Source: Hyphomicrobiales bacterium
Lineage (GTDB): Bacteria > Pseudomonadota > Alphaproteobacteria > Rhizobiales > Beijerinckiaceae
Direction of reading: 5' to 3'
Assembly: GCA_027487245.1 (NCBI GenBank)
Contig: JAIYDY010000123.1
Location: 1 to 64,000, forward strand
DNA length: 64,000 nucleotides
Position 1 is the first letter of the stretch. Each line of letters begins with the position of its first letter. Below, piece by piece: positions 34,474 through 44,310 of the stretch. Position numbers and translations under genes: made by a program. The notes below the pieces were generated by a model. The model saw nothing but the letters and a program-made list of their open reading frames with translations. It was not told the origin of the DNA and made no database searches.

Positions 34474-35739
34474 ATGGCACTGGCACGCGAGATCGGACGC
34501 AAGGACGGGGCCTACAAGCGGGCCGTGGAGCTGCTGAGGAAGGCCCCGCTGATCGATGGCCACAATGACCTGCCCTGGGTGCTGCGCAAGGCTGCGGGCG
34601 GCGATCTGGCAGCCTATGACCTGACCAAGGTCCACCCGGAAACCGACACCGACATTCCCCGTCTCAAGGCCGGCATGGTCAATGTCCAGGTCATGGCGGC
34701 CTTCCTGCCGAGCGAGATCCCCAATCCCGCGACCGTGACCCTTGAGCAGATCGACCTGATCCGGCGCATGGAAGCGCTGCATGCCGACGTCTTCATGCCG
34801 ATCCGCCGGGCCACGGACATTTCCGCAGCCAAGCGCAAGGGCAAGATCGGCACCCTGATGTCGGTAGAAGGCACGGTCGGCTGCGAAGGCTCGCTGGCCC
34901 CGATCCGCATGTGGCATCAGCTTGGCGTCAGGCTGATCACGCTGTGCCACAACGGGTCGCTGCCCTGGGTGGATTCATCCACTGACAAGCCGATCTCGGG
35001 CGGGATTTCCAATTTCGGGCATGAACTGGTGGCCGAGCTCAACCGCCTCGGCATCATCGTCGATCTGTCCCATGCCTCGCCGCAAGCCGCCCACGCCGTG
35101 GTCAAGGCCAGCCGGGCACCGGTGGTGCTGTCCCACTCCAATGCCCATGCCCTGTGTCCACATCCGCGCAATGCGCCCGACAGCCTGATCAGGGCCGTGG
35201 CCGACAGCGAGGGCCTCATCATGGCGACCTTCGTGCCGTCCTTCATCAATGCCGAACTCTGGCGGAGGATCGAGAAGGTCAAGCGCGCCCATTGGCCGAA
35301 AGCGGACCCGGCCGTGATTGCAGCACTGGATGACCCACCGGAATTCGGGCCCCTGCCGTCGGCGACGCTTGCGCAGTTCTGCGACCATGTCGAATACATG
35401 CTCAAGCTGGTCGGGCCCGATCATGTCGGCATTGGCGGCGATTTCTATGGTGGCCCGCAACCTGTCGGGCTGGAAGACGCCTCGGTCTATCCGGCCCTGT
35501 TTGCCGAGCTGATCCGCCGTGGCCATGGCGAACAGGTGCTGTCGCGCCTGGCCGGAGCGAACTTCCTGCGTGTCATGCGCAAGGTCGAGCGGGTGGGCCG
35601 CACCATCGAGAAGGAGCGCCAGCCTGCTCTCAAGACGCGCGTCCGCCGCCACACGCGCAGGCCTGCAGCCAAGGCCCGTCCCCCTGGCGACACATTGGGT
35701 GCGGCGCGCATGGCCGCAGCCAAGCCGCGCAAGCGCTGA
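34474..35739 (+). CDS. membrane-dipeptidase family (M19) peptidase
   Basis: The protein has 421 residues. Metal-binding motifs of renal dipeptidase-like enzymes are visible: PLIDGHNDLPW at about 26, the Glu in LMSVEGTVG, VDLSHASPQAAH, VVLSHSNAHAL, and the terminal Asp in HVGIGGDFYGG. It hydrolyses dipeptides, including D-amino-acid-containing ones in some relatives. There is no signal peptide. The last ~45 residues are a basic, disordered tail (TRVRRHTRRPAAKAR, then KPRKR) that is not part of the fold. It begins 9 bp after atp12. Confidence 0.9.
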   Translation: MALAREIGRKDGAYKRAVELLRKAPLIDGHNDLPWVLRKAAGGDLAAYDLTKVHPETDTDIPRLKAGMVNVQVMAAFLPSEIPNPATVTLEQIDLIRRMEALHADVFMPIRRATDISAAKRKGKIGTLMSVEGTVGCEGSLAPIRMWHQLGVRLITLCHNGSLPWVDSSTDKPISGGISNFGHELVAELNRLGIIVDLSHASPQAAHAVVKASRAPVVLSHSNAHALCPHPRNAPDSLIRAVADSEGLIMATFVPSFINAELWRRIEKVKRAHWPKADPAVIAALDDPPEFGPLPSATLAQFCDHVEYMLKLVGPDHVGIGGDFYGGPQPVGLEDASVYPALFAELIRRGHGEQVLSRLAGANFLRVMRKVERVGRTIEKERQPALKTRVRRHTRRPAAKARPPGDTLGAARMAAAKPRKR

Positions 35740-35752
35740 ACAGGCCCCTGGC

Positions 35753-36520
35753 ATGCAGCGCTTCAGCTCCGCCGGCGTGGAGATCGCCTATATCGATGTG
35801 CCGCCCACTGGCCCTGACAAGGGCGAGCCCATCGTGCTGGTCCACGGCTTTGCCTCCAACCACATGGTCAACTGGGTCAACACCGGCTGGGTGAAGCTGC
35901 TTGCGGCGGACGGACACCGCGTCATCGCGCTGGACAATCGCGGCCACGGCCAGAGCGAGCGCCTGCATGACCCGGCGGCCTATCACGCTGCCATCATGGC
36001 CGAGGACGTGGTCCGGCTCATGGACCATCTCGGCATCGCCCATGCCGATGTCATGGGCTATTCTATGGGCGCGCGCATCACGGCCCATCTCGCGCTTGCC
36101 CATCCGGCCCGGGTGCGCTCGGCCCTGCTCGGCGGCCTGGGCATCAAGCTGATCGACGGTGTCGGCCTGCCGGTCGGCATCGCGGATGCGATGGAGGTTG
36201 CCCATGTCAGCGAACTGGCTGACCCGACCCAGCGCATGTTCCGGGCCTTTGCCGAGGCCACGGGCAGCGATCTCGGCGCCATGGCCGCCTGCATTCGCGG
36301 CTCGCGCCAGACCCTGAGCGAGGACGAGGTGCGGCGCATCACCGTGCCTGTGCTGGTCTCCGTCGGCACGGCGGATCACATTGCGGGGCTTGCCGCACCC
36401 CTTGCCGCATTGCTGCCCCACGGCGAGGTTCTGGATATTCCGGGCCGGGACCACAACCTTGCTGTGGGCGACCGCACGCACAAGCAAGGCGTGCTCGACT
36501 TCCTTGCACGTCGCCCATGA
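35753..36520 (+). CDS. alpha/beta hydrolase
   Basis: The protein has 255 residues. The oxyanion loop is VLVHGFASN, the nucleophile elbow GYSMGA (Ser), and the catalytic His in PGRDHNLAVG near the end, with an Asp in GTADHI. This is a soluble hydrolase of unknown ester or thioester substrate. It is followed after 10 bp by a second, only distantly similar hydrolase. The start follows the dipeptidase stop by 13 bp. Confidence 0.87.
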   Translation: MQRFSSAGVEIAYIDVPPTGPDKGEPIVLVHGFASNHMVNWVNTGWVKLLAADGHRVIALDNRGHGQSERLHDPAAYHAAIMAEDVVRLMDHLGIAHADVMGYSMGARITAHLALAHPARVRSALLGGLGIKLIDGVGLPVGIADAMEVAHVSELADPTQRMFRAFAEATGSDLGAMAACIRGSRQTLSEDEVRRITVPVLVSVGTADHIAGLAAPLAALLPHGEVLDIPGRDHNLAVGDRTHKQGVLDFLARRP

Positions 36521-36530
36521 TTGGACGCCC

Positions 36531-37454
36531 ATGACCGACACGATCAGCCGCCCGCCAGCCGACAGGACCGGCCACCAGCGCAGCTATCGCGGAGCGGATG
36601 GTGGCAAGCTTGTGGCCACGGTCTACGGCACGGCGCAGCGCAGTGCCCTGCTGCTGCACGGCGGCGGGCAGACCCGGCATGCCTGGCGCAAGACAGGCCT
36701 CGCCCTCGCCGGCTCGTGGCAGGTCATCGCGCTTGACCAGCGCGGCCATGGCGCCAGCGACTGGGCCTCTGACGGGGCCTATGCCTTTCCGGATTATGCC
36801 CGCGATGCGCAGGCCGTCGCACGCCAGATCGGCGCGGAGACAGGCCTGAAGCCAGTGGTGATCGGCGCCTCGCTCGGCGGCATCGCGGCCCTGCTCGCGC
36901 TCGATGATCCGGCTGACCCGCTGTTCTCGGCCCTGTGCATGGTCGACATCGTGCCGCAGATGAACCCGGCCGGCGTCGACACCATCCAGGGCTTCATGCG
37001 GGCGCGCGCCGCGGAAGGCTTTGCATCCGTCGAGGAAGCCGCCGATGCGGTCGCGGCCTACCTGCCGCACCGCCCTCGTCCGGCCTCGCTCGATGGCCTG
37101 CGCCGCAACCTGCGCCATGATCCGGACGGACGCTGGCGCTGGCACTGGGACCCGCGCTTTCTCGATGGGCCGCGCTCGGTCAATGCCGAGTGGGACACGG
37201 TGCGCGACACACTGATGCGCCAGGCCGCGCAGCTCGCCATTCCGGGCCTTCTGGTGAGGGGGGCCTTCAGCGAACTGGTGACGGACGAAGCGGCGCAGGA
37301 ATTCCTCGCCGTCGCCCGCACCATGACCAGCGTTGATGTGGCCAAAGCCCGCCACATGGTGGCCGGCGACAGCAATGACGATTTCATCGCAGCCATCAGC
37401 GATTTCATGTCCGCCATCACACCCTTGCCAGCCAGATCATCGCCCCGCGCCTGA
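36531..37454 (+). CDS. alpha/beta hydrolase
   Basis: The protein has 307 residues. Motifs are LLLHGGGQTRHAW (oxyanion loop), GASLGG (nucleophile), and a late His in KARHMVAGD. The HGGGQTRHAW opening is typical of peroxidase-like or epoxide-hydrolase-like members. Its neighbour upstream has a different nucleophile elbow, so this is not a recent duplication. No substrate can be assigned. Confidence 0.87.
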   Translation: MTDTISRPPADRTGHQRSYRGADGGKLVATVYGTAQRSALLLHGGGQTRHAWRKTGLALAGSWQVIALDQRGHGASDWASDGAYAFPDYARDAQAVARQIGAETGLKPVVIGASLGGIAALLALDDPADPLFSALCMVDIVPQMNPAGVDTIQGFMRARAAEGFASVEEAADAVAAYLPHRPRPASLDGLRRNLRHDPDGRWRWHWDPRFLDGPRSVNAEWDTVRDTLMRQAAQLAIPGLLVRGAFSELVTDEAAQEFLAVARTMTSVDVAKARHMVAGDSNDDFIAAISDFMSAITPLPARSSPRA

Positions 37455-37484
37455 GCCTCGACCCACGCCGAAGGAGCCTGAACC

Positions 37485-38015
37485 ATGCCGATCTACGCCC
37501 TCGCCGACCTCGTGCCGCAATTGCCGCCGGCAGGCCACTGCTGGATCGCGCCCGGAGCACATGTCATCGGCAACGTTCTGCTCGCCGAGGATGTCGGCAT
37601 CTGGTTCGGGGCCGTATTGCGCGGTGACAACGAGCTGATCTCCGTCGGCGCACGCAGCAACATCCAGGAAAACGCCATGCTGCACACCGACATGGGTTTC
37701 CCGCTGAGCATCGGCAGCGATTGCACCATCGGCCACCACGCCATCCTGCACGGCTGCACCATCGGCGACAATTCCCTGGTCGGGATGGGAGCGACCATCC
37801 TCAATGGCGCGAAGATCGGGAAGAACTGCCTTGTCGGGGCCAATGCCCTTGTCACCGAGGGCAAGGAATTCCCCGACAATTCGCTCATCGTCGGCTCGCC
37901 AGCCCGCGCCATCCGCCCCCTCGATGACGCCGCCGCCGCAAGGCTCACCGCCAGCGCGGCGGGATATGTGGCGAACTGGAAGCAGTTTGCCGGGGAGTTG
38001 CGTGTGATCGGTTGA
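37485..38015 (+). CDS. gamma-carbonic anhydrase-like hexapeptide protein
   Basis: The protein has 176 residues and forms a left-handed beta-helix of hexapeptide repeats. The family motifs are IWFGAVLRGD near 40-49, NIQENAMLHTD, and IGHHAILHGCTIG with three candidate zinc His. YrdA/PaaY-type proteins of this group bind metal as trimers; true carbonic anhydrase activity varies. It closes the plus-strand run and is convergent with cckA. Confidence 0.92.
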   Translation: MPIYALADLVPQLPPAGHCWIAPGAHVIGNVLLAEDVGIWFGAVLRGDNELISVGARSNIQENAMLHTDMGFPLSIGSDCTIGHHAILHGCTIGDNSLVGMGATILNGAKIGKNCLVGANALVTEGKEFPDNSLIVGSPARAIRPLDDAAAARLTASAAGYVANWKQFAGELRVIG

Positions 38016-38039
38016 GCCCCGAAGCCATCGGCACCCCCC

Positions 38040-40589
38040 TTACGCCATCGCGGCCTTCACCGTCTCGACAAGCTGTTTCATGGTGAAGGGCTTGGGCAGG
38101 AAGTGGAAGCTCTCGCCTTCGGGCAGGTTCTTCTTGAAGGCCTCTTCGGCATAGCCGGAGACGAACACGAAGCGGGTTTTGGGGTTGCGCTTGCGCAATT
38201 CGCCGAGCAGCGTCGGGCCGTCCATCTCGGGCATCACCACATCCGAGACCACGAGATCGACATCGCGGCCATGGGCTTCGAGTTCGCGCAGCGCGGCAAC
38301 GCCTGAATCGGCCTCGATGACGGTGTATCCGCGGCTGATCAGCATGCGGGCATTGAGGGCGCGCACGGCATCCTCGTCCTCGACCAGCAGGATGGTGCCG
38401 GCCCCGGTGTGGTCGACCGCAGCCGTGGGCGCGGCAGCGGCGATCTTGGCCTTGGCCTCGGCGGCCTCCTCCTCGGCTGTGGCGACATGGCGCGGCAGGA
38501 AGATGCGGAAGGTCGTGCCCTGCCCGACCACGGACTCGGCGAACACGAACCCACCCGTCTGCTTGACGATGCCGTAGACCATCGACAGGCCAAGGCCGGT
38601 GCCCTTGCCGACATCCTTGGTGGTGAAGAACGGCTCGAAGATCTTGTCGAGCAACTCGGGCGGGATGCCGGAGCCGGTATCCTCCACCTCCAGCAGCACA
38701 TAATCGCCCTTCGGCATCGAGGCGTAGCTGAAGCTGCGCGACTCCGTCTCGCTGACATTGCGGGTGCGCAGGGTCAGCTTGCCGCCCGGCTTCATCGCAT
38801 CGCGCGCGTTGACGGCGAGATTGACGATGACCTGTTCGAGCTGGCCCACATCCGCCTTGATCGGCCACAGGTCGCGGCCATGGCGCACATCGAGGCCGAT
38901 CGTATCGCCGACGACACGTTTCAGCATCAGTGACAGATCGGAGAGCACGTCGCCGTATTCGAGCACCTGCGGGCGCAGGGTCTGGCGGCGCGAGAAAGCC
39001 AGCAACTGCCGCACCAGCGAGGCGGCGCGCAGACCGTTCTGCTTGATCTGCATGATGTCCTGGAAGGACGGATCGGTGGGCTTGTGGCTGGCCAGCAGGA
39101 AATCCGAAGCGTTGATGATGACCTGCAGCACGTTGTTGAAATCGTGCGCGATGCCCCCGGCGAGCTGGCCGACGGCCTGCATCTTCTGCGCCTGGTCGAT
39201 GTTCTCCTTGAGCTTGCGCTCGGACGTGGTTTCGAGCGCGTAGACGATGGCCTTTTCCTCGCCGCCTTCGCCATCAAACACGGGCGCGAGGAACAGCCTG
39301 GCCGACCGGTCCCCCTCCCCGACGATCGAGACATCGAGAGGCTTGATGTCGGCGCTGCCGCTGCCGGCGGCGCTCAGCGACGGCTGGAGCGCAGCCCAGT
39401 CGGCATCGCGGATCAGGTTGCGCAGACCGGTGGCGGGGATGCCGACCGACAACCGCGCGAAAGCGGCGTTCGAGCGCACGATCCGGCCATCCGACCCCAC
39501 GGTGGCAATCGCCATTGGGGTGTTGTTGAAGAACCGGGCCAGCCGCGCCTCGGCAGCAGTGCCGGCATCGGCACCCGCCTCACCCGGCGTGCGGTTGAGC
39601 ACCAGCGTCCGCGACGCCCCTGGCGTTCCGTCCTGCCCGAAGGCAACCTCGTGGTGCAGCCGCACCGGCACGGACTGGCCATTGCGCCGGCGCAGGTCGA
39701 CATCGACCACCTCGGTGCGCACCTCGCCCGGCTTGCCGCTGATCGCCGAGACCAGCGCCACGGCATTGAGCGGCGCGATGTCCTTCAGCAGCAAGCCTCC
39801 CGATCCGACCTTGGCGAGATCATAGTCGAGCCAGCCGGCCAGCGTGGCATTGAGATAGGGCACCGAGCCATCCGGATCGATCGACATGAAGCCAGCGGGC
39901 GCATGATCGAGGAAGTCGATCGCCTGTTGCAGTTCCTGAAAGACGTTTTCCTGCCCGATGCGCTCGCGCGTGATGTCGCGCACGCGCCACAAGGTCGCCG
40001 TCTTGCCATCGGCGCGCGTCGTCATGCTCACCGAAACCCGGTACCAGCCGGCATCGCCCTTGCCGGTCAACGGCGGCGACAGTCTGATCTCGTCGGTCTG
40101 CGAGCGCCCCTCGCGCGCCGCCAGCGCCAGCCGGTAGACAACCTCCGAGACATCGGAGCCGCCTGCGAACAGGCGCTCGACCGGCCTGATATCCGCCACT
40201 GTGCCGGCACCGGAGAGGGTCTGATAGGCGCGGTTTGCATAGATGATGCGGTTGTCAGCCTCGGTGACGATGACCCCGTCGTCGGCTTCGTCGACGATGG
40301 TGCGTGTCAGGTCGTTGCGGCCGGAGCGGCCGGAGAACTGGATCAGCCCGATCGACAGCGCGAACAGGCAGAAAACCCCGATCACCGACAAAAGTGCGAG
40401 GAATGCGAGGATCAGCGGCTGCGCCCACTCGTTGGCCAGAAAGCCCAGCGCAATGGCGGCCCCCACGATTGTGCCGGCCACCAGCATCAGCAGGCCGATG
40501 CTGCCGGGCTTGTCGGACCGGTCGATGGCGGCTCCGCCGGTGACCGGCTGGCCTTTGCGCACCTGCTGCTCCTGGGTTGCCTGCGTCAT
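38040..40589 (-). CDS. cckA: cell-cycle hybrid histidine kinase CckA
   Basis: The protein has 849 residues. It has two N-terminal membrane helices (about 33-53 and 58-83), PAS-like domains, then a HisKA domain with the phospho-His at 482 ([12 protein letters not shown]). The ATPase domain has [11 protein letters not shown] (589-599) and DTGSGIPP (637-644). The C-terminal receiver carries the phospho-Asp at 783 ([10 protein letters not shown]). In Caulobacter and relatives CckA feeds phosphate through ChpT to CtrA and CpdR and is regulated by c-di-GMP. It follows flhB on the same strand, as in many alphaproteobacteria. Confidence 0.95.
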   Translation of the reverse strand: MTQATQEQQVRKGQPVTGGAAIDRSDKPGSIGLLMLVAGTIVGAAIALGFLANEWAQPLILAFLALLSVIGVFCLFALSIGLIQFSGRSGRNDLTRTIVDEADDGVIVTEADNRIIYANRAYQTLSGAGTVADIRPVERLFAGGSDVSEVVYRLALAAREGRSQTDEIRLSPPLTGKGDAGWYRVSVSMTTRADGKTATLWRVRDITRERIGQENVFQELQQAIDFLDHAPAGFMSIDPDGSVPYLNATLAGWLDYDLAKVGSGGLLLKDIAPLNAVALVSAISGKPGEVRTEVVDVDLRRRNGQSVPVRLHHEVAFGQDGTPGASRTLVLNRTPGEAGADAGTAAEARLARFFNNTPMAIATVGSDGRIVRSNAAFARLSVGIPATGLRNLIRDADWAALQPSLSAAGSGSADIKPLDVSIVGEGDRSARLFLAPVFDGEGGEEKAIVYALETTSERKLKENIDQAQKMQAVGQLAGGIAHDFNNVLQVIINASDFLLASHKPTDPSFQDIMQIKQNGLRAASLVRQLLAFSRRQTLRPQVLEYGDVLSDLSLMLKRVVGDTIGLDVRHGRDLWPIKADVGQLEQVIVNLAVNARDAMKPGGKLTLRTRNVSETESRSFSYASMPKGDYVLLEVEDTGSGIPPELLDKIFEPFFTTKDVGKGTGLGLSMVYGIVKQTGGFVFAESVVGQGTTFRIFLPRHVATAEEEAAEAKAKIAAAAPTAAVDHTGAGTILLVEDEDAVRALNARMLISRGYTVIEADSGVAALRELEAHGRDVDLVVSDVVMPEMDGPTLLGELRKRNPKTRFVFVSGYAEEAFKKNLPEGESFHFLPKPFTMKQLVETVKAAMA

Positions 40590-40663
40590 TCCGTGCGAGC
40601 CTTCATGCCTTGGGAGTCTTCATGGTTCGCGCATCGCGCCGCAAAGCGAGCCTGCACCGTCAG

Positions 40664-41731
40664 TTAGGCGCGCCTGCGCCGGGTGCGCAAGACAAAACCG
40701 ATCACCTCGGCCACCGCCTTGTAGTGCTCCACCGGCACGCTTTCGTCCAGATCGACCGATGCGTGCAGCGCGCGGGCCAGCGGCGGGTTTTCGATGATCG
40801 GCACGTCGTGATCGTTGGCCACTTCGCGGATTTTCAGCGCCATGGCATCGACACCCTTTGCCACGCAGATCGGCGCATCCATGCCGGCCTCGTATTTCAG
40901 CGCAACGGCATAGTGGGTCGGGTTGGTGACGATCACGGTAGCTTCCGGAACCTGGGCCATCATCCTGCGGCGCAGGCGCTGGGTGCGGATCTGGCGCAGC
41001 TTGGCCTTGATCTCGGGGTTGCCGTCCGTGTCCTTGTATTCCTGCTTCAGCTCCTCGCGGGTCATGCGCTGGCGCTTCATCCAGGTGAAGCGCTGGTAGA
41101 CGAAATCGCCCACGCCGACGAAGAAATAGATCGCCAGCACGCCGATCATCATCTTCATCACGATGGCAGCGGTGGCCGGCAGGATCGCGGCGATGTCCAT
41201 GCGGGTGAAGGCATCGAGCCGGTCATGCTCGCGCCACAGCACCACGCCGACAACCGCGCCGACGATGACGACCTTGAGCATGCCCTTGATGAAGTTGGCG
41301 ATGGCTTCCTTGCCGAAGATGCGCTTGGCACCTTGCATCAGCGACAGCTTGCTCAGCTTCGGCGTCATTGGCTCGAAGGTCCACAGCGGCCTGTGCTGGA
41401 TCAGGCAGCCGATCAGCGCCGCGACCATCACGATGCCAAAGATCCCGCCCGAGGCCAGCATCGCCTCGCCGAAGCCGCGCGCCGAGACCCATTGCATGGT
41501 CATCCCGCTGGACGGCACCTGATGGGCGTTCATCAGGAAACTGCGCATGCTCAGCGCCGTCTCGCGCACCGCATGGCCGCCCGCGATCAGGATCGCCAGC
41601 GTGAACCCGCCCAGGATGAAGAACGTATTGAGTTCGATGCTCTTGGCAACATCGCCCTTCTTGATGGCCTCTTCCAGCTTTCGCTGTGTCGGCTCTTCTG
41701 TCTTGTCGTCATCGTCCTTCTCGTCAGACAT
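40664..41731 (-). CDS. flhB: flagellar export gate protein FlhB
   Basis: The protein has 355 residues. The start is acidic (MSDEKDDDDKTEEPTQRKLE), with four membrane helices in the N-terminal half. The cytoplasmic domain has the autocleavage site NPTH at 270-273. It switches the type III export apparatus from rod/hook to filament substrates. It is 6 bp downstream of fliR. Confidence 0.97.
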   Translation of the reverse strand: MSDEKDDDDKTEEPTQRKLEEAIKKGDVAKSIELNTFFILGGFTLAILIAGGHAVRETALSMRSFLMNAHQVPSSGMTMQWVSARGFGEAMLASGGIFGIVMVAALIGCLIQHRPLWTFEPMTPKLSKLSLMQGAKRIFGKEAIANFIKGMLKVVIVGAVVGVVLWREHDRLDAFTRMDIAAILPATAAIVMKMMIGVLAIYFFVGVGDFVYQRFTWMKRQRMTREELKQEYKDTDGNPEIKAKLRQIRTQRLRRRMMAQVPEATVIVTNPTHYAVALKYEAGMDAPICVAKGVDAMALKIREVANDHDVPIIENPPLARALHASVDLDESVPVEHYKAVAEVIGFVLRTRRRRA

Positions 41732-41737
41732 GGCGGC

Positions 41738-42493
41738 TCACCCCGCCAGCTGCTTCAGGAAGCTGCCGAGTTCGCCGAGGAACACGGTCATCATGACGGA
41801 GACGATGGCGGCGAGAATCGCCATGCCGATCAGGATTGCGGCGGGTGCACCGAGGAAGAACACCTGGAACTGCGGCATCAAGCGCGCCAGCACACCGAGC
41901 CCAAGATTGAACAGCAGGCCGAACACGATGAACGGGGCCGACATCTGCACCGCGATCGAAAAGCCCTTGCTCACCGCCTGCAGGCCGAGCGCCGAGGCAT
42001 CGCCCACGGACGGGTAAGCGCCGGGCGGCAGCATCGTGTAGCTGTTGTGGATCGCCGCAATGGCGAGATGGTGCAGGTCCATGACCAGCACCAGCGTGAT
42101 CCCGAGGATCGACAGGAAGTTGCCGATCGACGGGTTCTGCTGCCCCATGGCCGGATCGACCGCCGTGGCGAAGCCCAAACCGATCTGGTTGGCCATGATC
42201 ACGCCCGCCGTCTGCAGCGCGGCCATGATCAGCCGTGCCGATAGCCCCAGGATGGCGCCGATCAGGATTTCCGAGATCAGCAGGCTCATCAAGAGGCCCG
42301 GATCGGACGGTACCTGCATCAGCGGCCTTGCGACCGGCATCAGCAGCAGCGCCAGAAACACCGCGATCGCCAGCTTGGCACGGTTGAGCACGAAACGCTC
42401 GCCGAGGCCCGGCATCAGCATCACCATCGTGCCCACGCGCGCGAACACGAGCATGAACAGGGCCGCCAGTTCCGGCAGGATGGTGATGCTCAT
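41738..42493 (-). CDS. fliR: flagellar export protein FliR
   Basis: The protein has 251 residues and about six hydrophobic helices. The FARVGTMVMLMPGLGE and GLGFATAVDPAMGQQNPSIG segments are diagnostic of FliR. It forms the export gate with FliP, FliQ and FlhB. It sits in the fliQ-fliR-flhB part of the minus-strand operon. Confidence 0.96.
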   Translation of the reverse strand: MSITILPELAALFMLVFARVGTMVMLMPGLGERFVLNRAKLAIAVFLALLLMPVARPLMQVPSDPGLLMSLLISEILIGAILGLSARLIMAALQTAGVIMANQIGLGFATAVDPAMGQQNPSIGNFLSILGITLVLVMDLHHLAIAAIHNSYTMLPPGAYPSVGDASALGLQAVSKGFSIAVQMSAPFIVFGLLFNLGLGVLARLMPQFQVFFLGAPAAILIGMAILAAIVSVMMTVFLGELGSFLKQLAG

Positions 42494-42568
42494 GGCTCTC
42501 CTTGCACGGGGCAGTAGCTGCCCGTGCGGTGCACGCGTCTCCGCCGGAGGCCGGTGCCCTGGACACCC

Positions 42569-42835
42569 TCAGCCGCCGGACGCGATTCGCGCCGCGATGC
42601 GCATCATATAGCTTCCCAGCGCGTCGCCCATGAAGGGCAGGAACAGCATCATCGAGGCGAACACGGCGATGATCTTCGGCACGAACACCAGTGTCTGCTC
42701 CTGAACCTGCGTCAGGGCCTGCAGGATCGAGATTGCGAGGCCGATCACGAGCGCCACCAGCATCACAGGCGCCCCCGCCTTGAGGAAGGTGACGATGCCG
42801 TCACGGGCGATGTCGAGGATCACGGCTCCGGTCAT
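42569..42835 (-). CDS. fliQ: flagellar export protein FliQ
   Basis: The protein has 88 residues and two helices. AVILDIARDGIVTFLKAGAP is followed by the conserved second helix after ALTQVQEQTLVFVPK. It packs around the FliP/FliR gate. The gap to fliR is 75 bp. Confidence 0.96.
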   Translation of the reverse strand: MTGAVILDIARDGIVTFLKAGAPVMLVALVIGLAISILQALTQVQEQTLVFVPKIIAVFASMMLFLPFMGDALGSYMMRIAARIASGG

Positions 42836-42913
42836 GGACCTGGCTTTCGGTTGGAAACGGAAGGAAGGGATTGGGGAACAGACACGAAAAGAAACAGATC
42901 GGAACGGCAGGCA

Positions 42914-43240
42914 TCACACCTGCATGCGCATGATTTCCTCGTAAGAGGCGATGATGCGGTCGCGCACAGCCACCAGCGTCTCGATCGCCGCTTCGCTCTC
43001 GGCCACCGCCGTCACGACGTTGACGAGGTCGGCCCGGCCACCCACGGCAGCGGCAACCTGCTGGTCGGCCTTGGCCCCGGCAGCGCCGACGCCCTCGACC
43101 GCGCTTTTGACCATGGCGGAGAAGTCGGGGATCTGGCCGCCCACAGCGCCGGCACCCTGCGCCGGCTTGGCCAGCAGGCTCTTGCCGCCAAGGCCCTGGG
43201 CCGCATTGTAGGCACCAGCCACGAAAGATGAGGTTGTCAT
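42914..43240 (-). CDS. fliE: flagellar hook-basal body protein FliE
   Basis: The protein has 108 residues. Its helical C-terminal half contains DLVNVVTAVAESEAAIETLVAVRDRIIASYEEIMRM, the FliE signature with NVVTAV and YEEIMRM. FliE joins the MS ring to the proximal rod. I chose the ATG at 43240, preceded by GGAGGG; the ORF extends six codons further upstream. Confidence 0.94.
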   Translation of the reverse strand: MTTSSFVAGAYNAAQGLGGKSLLAKPAQGAGAVGGQIPDFSAMVKSAVEGVGAAGAKADQQVAAAVGGRADLVNVVTAVAESEAAIETLVAVRDRIIASYEEIMRMQV

Positions 43241-43265
43241 CGGATCAGCCCTCCACAATCAGCCG

Positions 43266-43676
43266 TCAGGCCCGCAGGATTTCGATGGTGCGCGAGATCA
43301 TGCGGCGCGCCGATGAGATCACGTTGAGATTGGCCTCGTAGCTGCGCTGGGCCTCACGCATGTCCATGGTCTCGATCAGCGAGTTGACATTCGGCAGCTT
43401 GACCTCGCCGTTCGCATCCGCCGCCGGATGCCCCGGCTCGATGCGGGTGCGGAAGGGCGACGAGTCGGTGCGAACGCGGCCAAGTTCGACCGTGCGCACG
43501 CCGAGTTCCCGGTCGAGCTGGCCCTTGAAGGTTGGCACCTTGCGCCGATAGGGATCGGCACCGGGCCGGTCCGTCGTCGAGTCGGCATTGGCGAGGTTCT
43601 CGGAAATCACCTTCATGCGGCCGGACTGGACCCGAAGGCCCGATGCGGCGGCGACGATGCTCTTGAGCAGATCCAT
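43266..43676 (-). CDS. flgC: proximal rod protein FlgC
   Basis: The protein has 136 residues. The N-terminal rod motif VISENLANADSTTD and the C-terminal MREAQRSYEANLNVISSARRM are typical. The PYRRKVPTF segment is the FlgC-specific middle. It is 12 bp downstream of flgB. Confidence 0.96.
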   Translation of the reverse strand: MDLLKSIVAAASGLRVQSGRMKVISENLANADSTTDRPGADPYRRKVPTFKGQLDRELGVRTVELGRVRTDSSPFRTRIEPGHPAADANGEVKLPNVNSLIETMDMREAQRSYEANLNVISSARRMISRTIEILRA

Positions 43677-43688
43677 GATGCGGGCTCC

Positions 43689-44069
43689 TCAGCGGCGGCC
43701 GATGGCGGTTTTCATCAACCCGAGGCTCTTCTGGTAGAGCGTCGCGGCGAGCTGATAATCTTGGTTGTTCTGGGCAACCTTCATCATCTCGTCCTCGAGA
43801 TTGACGCCGTTGCCCGAGGGCGTGGTCTCGAAGCGGCGCTGCTGCGACGGGTCCCTGCCAGCACCCGCCCCACCCACCGGGATGTGCCCGCCCTGCGTGC
43901 GCGCCAGCTGCAGCCCGCCACTGGCCTGCGCCGGAGGCTTGACGTCCATCGGCCGGAAGCCCGGCGTGTCGGCATTGGAGACATTCTCGGCAAGCACCTT
44001 CTGGCGGGCGTGATGCCAGCTCATCCGTGCCTTCAACGCATCGAAAAGCGGAAGCCCACCAATCGCCAT
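43689..44069 (-). CDS. flgB: proximal rod protein FlgB
   Basis: The protein has 126 residues. VLAENVSNADTPGFRPMDV is the rod signature, and the C-terminal EDEMMKVAQNNQDYQLAATL is specific for FlgB. It is the first gene of the minus-strand flgB-flgC-fliE-fliQ-fliR-flhB-cckA run, with two CtrA-type boxes upstream. Confidence 0.96.
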   Translation of the reverse strand: MAIGGLPLFDALKARMSWHHARQKVLAENVSNADTPGFRPMDVKPPAQASGGLQLARTQGGHIPVGGAGAGRDPSQQRRFETTPSGNGVNLEDEMMKVAQNNQDYQLAATLYQKSLGLMKTAIGRR

Positions 44070-44139
44070 GTGCGTGACCTCTTGCGGACGGGGCGCTGAA
44101 TGCCAGCCACCCTCCCGGCAATAATTGCCGCCTGCATGG

Positions 44140-44154
44140 TTAACGCCCCGTTAA
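44140..44154. promoter_or_regulatory. CtrA box in the flgB/fliO divergent region
   Basis: A perfect TTAA-N7-TTAA (spacer CGCCCCG), the full consensus of the cell-cycle regulator CtrA. It lies about 70 bp upstream of the flgB start codon and 155 bp upstream of fliO. In Caulobacter, class II flagellar operons carry such boxes over their promoters. Confidence 0.7.
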
Positions 44155-44178
44155 GACAGGCGGTTGCCAGCGTCGATC

Positions 44179-44193
44179 TTAACCCGGCGCTAA
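44179..44193. promoter_or_regulatory. second CtrA-type box in the flgB/fliO region
   Basis: TTAA, seven bases (CCCGGCG), CTAA: one mismatch from the CtrA consensus. The flanking context TTAACCxxxCGCTAACC closely matches the box upstream of the AMIN/TPR gene at 50444-50458 read on the other strand. Confidence 0.55.
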
Positions 44194-44310
44194 CCATGAG
44201 TTCCGCAAAGTGGCATGGAATGATATAGAGCACGGGTGCAGGACAGGGCCGAAAGCCATGCTGGCCCTGCACCTTCGACGGCGAAGACATCGTGCAAGGG
44301 CGAAGATATC

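Noticed and set aside
39084..42244. Two long open frames on the plus strand (527 and 555 codons).
   Set aside because: Both are antisense to cckA, flhB and fliR and have no domain of their own.
44211..44230. A possible sigma-54 promoter (TGGCATG) upstream of fliO.
   Set aside because: The matching TTGC element at the required spacing is absent.
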